Below, one piece after another: positions 55,561 through 64,000 of a stretch of 64,000 nt of DNA. Position 1 is the stretch's first letter. The number at the start of each line of letters is the position of its first letter. The stretch lies in NCBI GenBank assembly GCA_022385755.1, contig MU278351.1, positions 65,594 to 129,593 of the forward strand, in the 5' to 3' direction. The DNA is from Trametopsis cervina. Lineage: Eukaryota; Basidiomycota; Agaricomycetes; Polyporales; Irpicaceae. The notes under the pieces were generated by a model. The model was given only the letters and a program-made list of their open reading frames with translations, did not search any database and had not been told where the DNA came from. The translations under genes were made by a program, and so were the position numbers.

Positions 55561-56205
55561 GCTTGATTATGCTGGATGGAAAGATGTTTGCTGATGCCAT
55601 CGATATACACTATTTGCTAGGGCACTTCGTTGTACCCTGTTCAGAGCGCGACGAAGTGGCCTACAAGTCCCTTCCCGTCTGTGTGGATCACGTATTCTAT
55701 ATAAAGACTTAGATGCACAGATATAGGCCGTGAAGTCCGCACATCATACCGACAAAATTGAGTCAGCGACGGGACAATGACCCCGCAAACCCCGAGGTAA
55801 ACTGCACTCTGTGAGAAGAATAACACGAAGAGATCAAGAGAACGATGAGCAAAAGCACAATTATCGGCTCAACTGCAAGTCCAGACCTCAGATAGCGCAA
55901 AACGCTGCTATCCTAGCAAGCATCTTAATCTTTCCTCTTGCGCATAGCTTGTAATTATTCACCGAAGTGCTCTTCAAAGTATCGACTTGGGGGGTAATAC
56001 GGTCACAAAGAGCAAGGTGGAAATCACAGTGGCATACACAGAAGTTGGCAGCTAGTGTCGTCTTGATGTCATTTACGGAACGATGTCGTTCCTTGGACGG
56101 GGGCTCCTAGCTACAAAGTGACATACTTCAGTGTACTACGCGTCCCAAAGAATCATGAACTCACATGGTCGAAAACACAGGGCTACTTGTAGTATGGTAG
56201 GTGTG
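55561..56205. other. Intergenic region, no gene seen
   Basis: This is AT-richer sequence beyond the duplication boundary. No supported exon, RNA gene or terminal repeat was found. Confidence 0.4.
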
Positions 56206-56769
56206 CTATATCGATATCTTCATCCTGACATACTGCACAGGGCCTTTGTAGAACGTCTCGCCAAATCGCTGCATACCGCGCCGTTCATACCAGCCTGCAG
56301 TTTCAACGCGCGCATCGCACCATAAAACCGAACATTTTAAGTCATGCTTTGCAAGACCAAAGACATAACGCAAAAGTCCCGTCCCGACCCCGCGCCCTTG
56401 ACATGTGGGATCGCAAGCGAATTTGCGAAAGCGTGCAGCCGGTGCAATTGCACCTGTTCCATCATCCGCCGAAGGCAGGGCTTCAACAAAAAGTGATATA
56501 ACTGCTATAGGAGTTCCGAGTTTCTCTTCACCATCAGCGCAATATATTGCCCCGAAGTGAAAACCCTCGCTGTCTTCTGGCAACAGAACGTAAGATACCG
56601 GTTGATCTGGCCATAACACAGTGTGCCTCAAGGGAACTACTTCGTGTACATCGAGTTTACGGTATTTGATTGTAATATTATCTGCAAGATTCTTTGTTAT
56701 CAGGTATAGTTTGTGGAGACTATCATCATGCAAACGAACCTGAGGACATGGCGGCCAACGTGAACACAT
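56206..56769 (-). CDS. GNAT-family N-acetyltransferase
   Basis: 187 codons from the ATG at 56769. LRHTVLWPDQPVSYVLLPED followed by HFGAIY and AVISLFVE is the N-terminal half typical of small fungal GNAT proteins. The acetyl-CoA loop appears as CQGRGVGTGLLRYVFGLA, with the Q/R-x-x-G-x-G/A motif intact, then VLWCDARVETAGWYERRGMQRFGETF. The substrate is unknown. The first 30 residues have no family counterpart that I recognise, so the true start may lie downstream or in another exon. No introns are needed for the rest. The gene is head-to-head with the chitin synthase (377 bp apart). Confidence 0.82.
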   Translation of the reverse strand: MCSRWPPCPQVRLHDDSLHKLYLITKNLADNITIKYRKLDVHEVVPLRHTVLWPDQPVSYVLLPEDSEGFHFGAIYCADGEEKLGTPIAVISLFVEALPSADDGTGAIAPAARFRKFACDPTCQGRGVGTGLLRYVFGLAKHDLKCSVLWCDARVETAGWYERRGMQRFGETFYKGPVQYVRMKISI

Positions 56770-57146
56770 TCGAGTGCCTCGAAAATTAGGTGTGGAGGAT
56801 GATTTGGTACGCTAGCGCCGCAAGCAATTTTGTCCACAATTACTATAAGTAGAATTTCTTGATTTCATTTGGTACGAATTAGTGCCGGATGTGTTACTGT
56901 CTGGCATTCATCGTCATTGCTACGGTCTTGCCTGGCGACTTTGGCATCCTCAGTCGTGGACAGAGCAGTCCAAACCCCCTGTCTCAAAGGTTTCGTGAGG
57001 CCAAATTGCTGCGGTTTATCTTCCCGTACTGCATATCGCGGTCGCAGCACAGGTCAAGTCAATCAAGGCACATCCACAGCCTCAATCCCGTCGTCTAAAA
57101 GCTTGTTGAGGTGCTAGGGATCTGGCAAGTTTCAAGTCTCCCAGTC

Positions 57147-60100
57147 ATGTCGCAATACCCTCCAGTAAGTCGGATGCTTCTTACTGCTCTGCATTATGCC
57201 TACAACTACTTTATGACAGCCTCAGGGGAACTACTACGAGGACGGCTACGGCGCGTACTCGAACCAGGCGGCGATACCTAGTCCCTACGACCCGCATTCT
57301 GCGCCGACACCGAATCCCTATGATCAGCCGCTGCATCAGACACCTCACAACGATCCATACGCTGTTCCACAATCACCCCCTCATGCCTACCACTCCTCTC
57401 CACCTCCAGGAGGACGCGGATCTGAATACCCCAACCCTTTCCAGGGTGGGTATCAACCCGAGGCGCATCTGTCGCCTCCGCAGCCGCATACACCGCTCCC
57501 TCTTTCGCAAAGTCCAACTGGCTTTCAGCTGCACGATGAACCGTCGAGATACACTTTACAAGACGACCCCGACCAATTCGATGCTGGAGACATCCCTCTG
57601 CTCAATCGTAATACGTCTGGGATGACAATGCCGATACCAGGGGGATACGACCCGGTTAGGGACGACGCTGAATCCGAGAGCAATATCAGATATGGGCGGA
57701 TACCTCAGCGAGTGCCGAGGAGGTACAAGACGATCAAGAAAGTCGAGTTATTCCACGGAAACCTGGTACTGGATCCTAAAGTGCCTTCGAAGTTGTTGAA
57801 TATGTGCGCGTTGAAAAATGAGCGGGAGTTCACACACATGCGTTACTCCGCCGCAACCTGCGATCCCAATGATTTCAAGGAAAGCGGATTCACGCTCAGG
57901 CAGGTCTTGTACGATCCGCCACGGCGCACTGAGTTATTCATCGTCATGACCATGTACAACGAGGACGAGGAGCTGTTTGCTAGGACCATGCATGGTGTAA
58001 TGAAGAACATCGCACATCTGTGTAAGCGCGACCGCAGCAAGACGTGGGGAAAAGATGGGTGGAAGAAGGTCGTGGTGTGCATTGTGTCTGACGGTCGGTC
58101 GAAGATCAACTCGCGGACTTTGAGTGTCATTGCTACTATGGGTGCATACCAGGATGGCGTGGCTAAGGTATGTCGGCCCCCTATGGCCCCTTCCCTCTGC
58201 TATCCCTTTTCCTTACGTTAATGTAAGAACGTCGTCGCTGGCAAACCCGTCACTGCGCATATTTATGAATACACGACGCAAAGTGAGTGCCGCAATCGTC
58301 ATCCACGCAGTTTTTGCGTCTGAACCTTGTTGTACGAAGTCTCCGTGTCGCCATCCATGAAAATTGAAGGCGCGGAGCGTGGGATCGTCCCTGTGCAAAT
58401 TATCTTCTGCCTCAAGGAGAAGAACCAGAAGAAGATCAACTCTCACCGGTGGTTCTTCAACGCGTTCGGTCCCATTCTCCAACCCAATGTCTGCGTACTA
58501 CTCGACGTGGGAACCATGCCTGGCCCCACATCCATTTACCACTTGTGGAAAGCGTTCGACATTAATTCCAATGTAGGCGGCGCGTGTGGAGAGATCGTCG
58601 CATTGAAGGGAAAGTACGGTCAACATTTGCTCAACCCCTTAGGCAAGTTGCTTTGCGTTCGTAATTGCGTCGTTGGCCGAATGTGCTGACCTCTGGCGTC
58701 GTATAGTCGCTGCGCAGAACTTCGAATACAAGATGTCAAACATTCTTGACAAACCATTGTAAGCTACGTGAGTCATTGACGTGTTTCTCGCGCTGATAGC
58801 TATGCAGGGAATCAATCTTTGGCTATATCTCAGTATTACCAGGTGCATTCAGCGCATATCGGTATATTGCGTTGCAGAACGATGTCACGGGTGAAGGTCC
58901 GCTGCAGAAGTATTTCCTCGGTGAGAAGATGGTACGGCATGTCATCCTCGGGCGTATCAACGTGATATTGACGCGTTGAATAGCACGGCGCGGGAGCCGA
59001 CATTTTCACAGCGAACATGTATCTGGCAGAAGATCGGGTAAGTGTCTAGTGGCTGGGTGTACATGGTTTTCTGATCCGGGTACAGATCCTGTGTTGGGAG
59101 CTTGTGTCAAAGCGCGGGGGTGCTTGGATTCTGCACTACGTGAAATCCGCATACGCTGTGACGGATGTTCCTGATCAAGTAAGCCTGTCTAGACTTAGCC
59201 AGTTCATGATGCAGCAATACTTATCAGGCTCTCAGGTGCCAGAACTTGTTTCGCAGCGCCGTCGATGGTTGAATGGCTCCTTCTTTGCCGCCATCCACAG
59301 TACTGTTCATTTCCATTACATTTACCGCTCATCGCATACATTCATACGCAAGTTTTGGATCCATGTGGAGATGATTTATCAGCTCTTCAACTTGATCTTC
59401 TCTTGGTTTGCCCTGGTGAGTATCCCTGCGATATCTGAACAGGGTTGTTTGACTTACGTGAGTTGTAGGGTAACTTCTATATTTCATTCATAATCCTAAG
59501 TGAGGCCATGGAAGACCCATCGTTCAACTTTGGCAACGGCGTGCACGTCGTGAACGTGATTCTCAACTACTTCTATCTTGGTCTCCTCGTCATGTGTTTC
59601 CTGCTCTCTCTCGGTAATCGTCCGCAGGGCTCAAAATGGTTTTACACATTGGCTATGATCGGCTTTGCCGTGATCACGATATACATGACGGTGAGTTGTA
59701 ACAGCTTATCTGGAGAATCTTGCATGTGTTGAATACCGGTCCGATCATAGATCGCTGCCTTTTTCTTAGCGGTCAAAGGTCTCGAGAACCTAGCAAAAGC
59801 CGATGGGCCTTTGTCATTCTCAGCTCTCTTCACGAACTCGATCTTCCGTAACATCGTGATATCGCTGCTAGCAACGCTGGGCTTGTATTTCATCGCCTCT
59901 CTGATTTTCGTAAGTCGCGGATGCAATTTCTGCTTCGCACCGGTACATGCGGAACGTACTAACCATGGACGCCCGGTGTAGTTCGAACCCTGGCATATGA
60001 TTACCTCCTTCATTCAATATCTTCTCCTGGCGCCCTCATACATCAGTGTACTCAACGTCTATGCTGTGAGTTCACCCCGTTTTCTCGCACGTGTACTGGG

Positions 60101-60949
60101 TACTAAGTGTTCCCGTGTGGCGTAGTTTGCGAACGTTCAGTGAGTGATCTCTGCTGTCCACAGGACATTCTGGCGTTCTCACCGGTGACCCGTAGCGATG
60201 TTTCATGGGGAACAAAAGGTGACAATAAGGTTTCTACCGACTTGGGTGTGGTGGCTACTACAGGCAAGAAGAATGAAGTGGAGGTGTCGGTACCCACCGA
60301 GGAGAAAGACATTGACGCCGCATACGAGGATGCAATTGAGGTTTTGTCTGCGAAACCGCTCAAGTCAGATTCGAAACCAGACCCCCAAACTGAGCAGGAA
60401 GACTACTATCGAGCGTTCCGAACGAAGTAAGTGCTTCCTTAATCTTGTACGTGAACGCTCGCTAACATTGGTGATGCAGTGTATGTGTCCTGTCTAAGCT
60501 TCTGCCAAATCCCTCGCATCTAGATACTAATCACTCGACCTGTTTTCCTATTAGGTGCTGTTGGTTTGGACGCTCTCGAACGTGAGTCTTCAAAAGCCTC
60601 TTCTGTATTCATAATCGATCATGCTGATCATGCTGTCCCCGCAGGCTCTGCTAGCGGCAATCATAGTGTACGTGAACCCTACAACGCTACTTGTACTGTC
60701 ATCAAACTCATGCCGCGGCTATGCACGTAGTACTGCCACAGGTAAAGCATCGGAAAAAGGCGCTCACAATACCGTGAACGGCTACATGGCATTCATATTG
60801 TTCTCTGTGGCGGGCCTGGCGTGTGAGTGCTCGCTCTATCCGCGGTATGTTGGGAATGTTCTAGAGCTCATTCGCCCTTCATCTCCGCAGTCATCCGCTT
60901 CATCGGCTCCACCAGCTACATGTTGGTTCGCCTGTTTGCTGGTGAATGA
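57147..60949 (+). CDS. Chitin synthase, division 1 (class I-III)
   Basis: Membrane processive GT2 enzyme polymerising GlcNAc from UDP-GlcNAc into cell-wall chitin. Eighteen exons join in frame to 933 residues: 57147-57164, 57220-58167, 58228-58282, 58340-58642, 58707-58758, 58808-58931, 58984-59037, 59086-59178, 59236-59415, 59469-59690, 59751-59909, 59982-60065, 60126-60139, 60196-60426, 60480, 60555-60581, 60645-60822 and 60891-60949. A Pro/Tyr-rich cytosolic tail of about 150 residues precedes the catalytic domain, with [38 protein letters not shown] and QRRRWLNGS all intact. Seven or so transmembrane segments follow, with the conserved DVSWGTKGD loop. Exon 13 is 14 nt, exon 15 is a single T, and intron 4 (58643-58706) has a GC donor in AG|GCAAGT context. 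The enzyme appears active. Confidence 0.95.
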
Positions 60950-61549
60950 GAGGCATCATGCCTTTGCAATGCTGGCGCCACCCCGGGTACCCTATGTGGA
61001 CCTTACCCCGATACCGAGGCGGGCATTATTATATCACTCGGACATATACGTTTGCTATCTGACCAACTTCTGAACCGGTTCCTTATGACCCTGACACGAT
61101 CTCGCTCCGTCCTTGACTTGTGCTGCTCAATTATAACTGGTTTTGTATTGAAGAGACATTGACTTGTAAAGTATACCAGACACTAGGGACTATCTTGAGC
61201 TACTAGTAATGGTTGGGGTTGTTGAAACGAAATTGGGATGATACATGAAATGATGAAACACCTGCTTGTGAACTCCGAACGACAAATACAGCATTATAGA
61301 AAGAGAGAACGAAGTCCGCAAGGAAATTGAATGACGCCGAAAGAATACAGTGATGATGGTATGGGGAATGCAAAATATGAAAGGTAGATGATTAGTATTG
61401 AATTGAGTGGTTGCTTGGTACAGGAGGAGAAACGTTCAGCTGTTGCTTCAACGAGTTCTGGTAATCTGGAGGAGGGCGTCAATGACGGAGTGGCGTCGAA
61501 AAGGGATCTCAGATGCGTACGTCGTTGGTCTTAGCATTCCGTCTAGGTA
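60950..61549. other. Chitin synthase 3' flank, no gene seen
   Basis: AT-rich non-coding sequence. No terminator motif beyond generic A-rich stretches and no RNA gene was found. Confidence 0.4.
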
Positions 61550-61984
61550 TTATAAGTGCAGATCCGTCGTCGTCAAGTGATTCTGCGAGTGGTGAGGGCT
61601 AGGAAGATAGTCAGCCGAGATGGTGCAATCAAGCAGACGGAGTTGTGTACCAAAGATGGGTAGGGCATTCCAGCGTTTCTTTGTTTCGCGGTCTGGAGAG
61701 CGATGTGCAGCTGTGATGGGGCGTAAGCGGGTTATTCGGAACATACGGCAGGGGTGCGCTCTTACCTTGGCCTCACTAGCCTGCTTTGTCCTTCCATGCG
61801 TACTGTAGTGCACCATGTCGTTCGTTACCGAGGTCATAGTCGGTAACGAGGAGAGGGAGTGTGCAAAGCTGGGTAAAGCAGCAATGCTGGAGGGCTGTGC
61901 ATTGAACGAGCTGGAGGAAGACATCGTCGACGCGGAGTAAACACTGGAACTGGAGGAGGAGGATGATCGACTGGAAGTTGACAT
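61550..61984 (-). CDS. Small Ser-rich hypothetical ORF
   Basis: The ATG at 61984 opens a poly-Ser tract, then HSLSSLPTMTSVTNDMVHYS and SEAK. A GTAAGA donor follows SEAK (about 61770), and an acceptor CCAG near 61692 would give a continuation TAKQRNAGMPYPSL ending at a different stop. Unspliced, the frame runs to 61550. Both versions are short and unrecognised. Conserved-looking short blocks argue for a real gene, but support is thin. Confidence 0.4.
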   Translation of the reverse strand: MSTSSRSSSSSSSSVYSASTMSSSSSFNAQPSSIAALPSFAHSLSSLPTMTSVTNDMVHYSTHGRTKQASEAKVRAHPCRMFRITRLRPITAAHRSPDRETKKRWNALPIFGTQLRLLDCTISADYLPSPHHSQNHLTTTDLHL

Positions 61985-62801
61985 CGCTGCGAGTTAAGTA
62001 GTATGGGGCTCGACCTGGAAAGGGATATTAAAGTCAGGGGAGTGGAGGAGGCCACAGGGAAGCGGAGGGAGGAGGCTTTGAAGGCCAGGACGAAACGCGA
62101 CCGCAGATTTGACTGGCCGCGAAGACGCCATGCAGCGCCATAGGGCCGTTTCCATAGGCCTCATGAAATGCACTGGGACTGAGTTGTGGCACAGTCGTCC
62201 ACCGCGTGTCCGGGAAGAGCGCAAGGGACTGCCGGACGCAGCGTTACCTCCTGGCAATACGGGTGTTGCCGGACTCGCGGAAACACGGTCCCGGCGGCCA
62301 TCTCTGAGCACCGTGTGGCGAGCAGTGCGAGATTGGGCCAGAGCTCTGATGATAAGGACAGACGCGTCCTTTGGCCGCGAAGATATGCGGAAATCGAGGC
62401 CGTCAAATCAACATGGCTGCAATTCATAGGCACGGCGAGTCAAGGGAAGCAAAGAGAGAGAGCGCTCACGGCCAAAAGCCCAGCCAAAGCAAGCAGGCAA
62501 TCGCGTCTATCGCCGATAGACACTGGCTATGCAGAGATCGATTCGCATTCACTGACTCATTTATACACGTTCCTAGGATCGCGTCCCGCCCGTCGGATTC
62601 TTTGCGAGGAGATGACTCTCAATCCCTAGCCTCCCGCGCTGAATGCGGGAATCTGCGCAACTGAGGTGTCGGAACGGAAATGTCCCATCAACGATGCATA
62701 GACGCGCGGTAATGAAGGGCTACGTACACGAGACTTGCAACAGGGGCCTGCATTCCAACGTAGACTATGCTGAGATAGGTGCGGGGCAGTACCACGCCTT
62801 T
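61985..62801. other. Intergenic region, no gene seen
   Basis: Several overlapping open frames of about 100 codons on both strands share no domain and look composition-driven. Confidence 0.4.
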
Positions 62802-63939
62802 TTAATATTCACGCCACTGACTGTCCCGGCCAGGATAGCGTGGTCCAGGCAGCTGTTGGAATATCCACCGCTCATTTTCGTACCGTCCAAAGAATTGATG
62901 CGCGTTCACCCAGACGGTGAAGCTGCGGAGACTGAAGCAATACGTTCGAAGCTCCGAGGCGATCATTGGCAGGTGGGAGAACATGGGAGCAGGCGTCCAA
63001 TGCGATAGGTCCACCTGCATAACCTCAAGGCGTTTGAACTTTAGCAGCGATCGATGGATGTCATTCCTCTACACACAAACAACCTTTGTCTCAGTGGCGA
63101 CGTCAGCGGGACCATAGATGATGGCATCGCACCTCTGCGGCGGGCAGATTGAGAATCCCGAGGTACCTCATTGACTCCGCGAGGGGCGACGACGCTAGTA
63201 CGCGCAGCGAATCGGCCACGAGGTATTCGGGCACATTCTGCACGTTAAGACTGCGCAGCGTCCTGTTCACAAGTGCCAGTTCGGCGAGGTATATCGAGAA
63301 CAATGGAACGGTCTCTTCGTCCACACGGATGTTCAGTCGCCTCAGAGGGCGAAAGCGCAGATCCAGAGCGACGAACAAAGGCCCGTCGAATAACTCCACC
63401 TTGGGGAGAGCGTCCCGTGAGAGCGTGCGGTGTGTAATTTCGTCGTCTTCTGGCATCTGCAGCGTTAGAACCTGCAAATCTTTCTGGCCCTCAAGGAAGG
63501 ACATGAGCGCGTCGTCCCAGTGGAAACCCAGGTTGGCTTCCCGTAGCTGGAAAGGGATGCGTGCCGGGTCGAAAAGCCACGTGTTGGTGGATGATTCGTC
63601 ATAGAGGTATGCCGATTCCAGGTTGTGCAACGCGTTCAATACTTTGCGTACCACGTCCCACAGGTCTTCCGGCCATGGGCTCCTACTTGCCCTATGATCT
63701 TGGTATACCCACAGTCGTTTCACGTAGAGTGCTCTCTGGTGGTCCCGCGCAAGAAGGGAGATGCTGATCCTGTACACGGACGGAGGATCCCTCATGACTA
63801 TATGCTGATACAGTCGCGTTTCGGCCAGCACTTGCAGGGGCTTGGATACACGTGCCAGCGCAGGCAGGTCGCTCATTCGCGCGTGTTGCGCGATCTGCGC
63901 GCATATTTCCACAGGTAAAATCGATTTTGATGATTCCAT
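62802..63939 (-). CDS. F-box-like protein with leucine-rich C-terminus
   Basis: Two exons join in frame (63939-63133 and 63068-62802), giving 357 residues. The N-terminus reads ILPVEICAQIAQHARMSDL, then ALARVSKPLQVLAETRLYQH, the pattern of the degenerate F-box found in hundreds of Agaricomycete proteins. The rest alternates short strands and helices with hydrophobic spacing (LRRLNIRV, LALVNRTLRSLNVQNV) like an irregular LRR fold. The expected role is substrate recognition in SCF ubiquitin ligases, with unknown target. The GTGCGA donor and GTGTAG acceptor bound a 64-nt intron whose removal restores the frame into RSLLKFKRLEVMQVDL. Confidence 0.78.
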
Positions 63940-64000
63940 GAGGATGCGCTTGTCCTACTCGCCCCGAACGTGAGCGTGCAATATAGCAGAGTCAAGATAA

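Overview
The window is nuclear DNA of a filamentous basidiomycete, most likely an Agaricomycete of the polypore or mushroom type. Genes are dense and carry many short introns (about 45-75 nt) with GT donors and CTAAC/CTGAC-like branch sites. The gene content fits this: FunK1 fungal-type kinases, a CHAT-TPR protein, a DUF7514-like protein, Rho1, a division-1 chitin synthase, and the basidiomycete family usually auto-labelled 'geranylgeranyl pyrophosphate synthetase'. No species can be named from the sequence alone.

Layout. 0-7 kb: 5' part of a PHO84-type phosphate transporter, then a 2.9 kb field of old degenerate tandem repeats. 7-14 kb: a CHAT-TPR protease-like gene, an adjoining retropepsin-like ORF, two TA-flanked palindromic elements (one a clear MITE) and an unknown gene. 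14-27 kb: conserved genes, namely a DUF7514-like protein, the GTPase Rho1, a type II membrane O-fucosyltransferase-like protein, a small Cys-containing protein and a large M16 metallopeptidase (insulysin type). 27-39 kb: two FunK1 kinases in tandem (A and B), then two paralogues of a Rai1/DXO-like protein. 39-50 kb: a housekeeping island with HIS1, a coiled-coil protein, HEM13, a sulfite-oxidase-like molybdoenzyme and a TPR protein. 50-55.6 kb: an inverted copy of the kinase locus, holding a dead Rai1-like copy, an almost intact FunK1 (C) and a truncated FunK1 (D). 56-64 kb: a GNAT acetyltransferase, an 18-exon chitin synthase, a Ser-rich small ORF and an F-box-like protein.

The most striking element is the inverted segmental duplication. 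About 5.4 kb (Rai1-like, FunK1, FunK1) appears at about 29.4-34.8 kb on the minus strand and again at about 50.15-55.56 kb on the plus strand, on either side of the housekeeping island. Non-coding flanks of the two arms look nearly identical while the kinase coding parts differ and look mosaic. The Rai1-like proteins keep the E-x-D metal motif of the DXO/Rai1 fold but carry K-I-K where E-L-K is expected. The kinase and the Rai1-like protein therefore move as one accessory module. Its biological role is unknown, and a part in self/non-self or RNA surveillance is speculation.

Splicing is unusual in several genes. The chitin synthase needs a single-nucleotide exon and a 14-nt exon, HIS1 has a 4-nt first coding exon and a 12-nt exon, and GC-AG introns occur in rho1, the M16 peptidase and the chitin synthase. 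All exon boundaries were derived by hand from reading frame and family sequence and have not been tested against transcripts.
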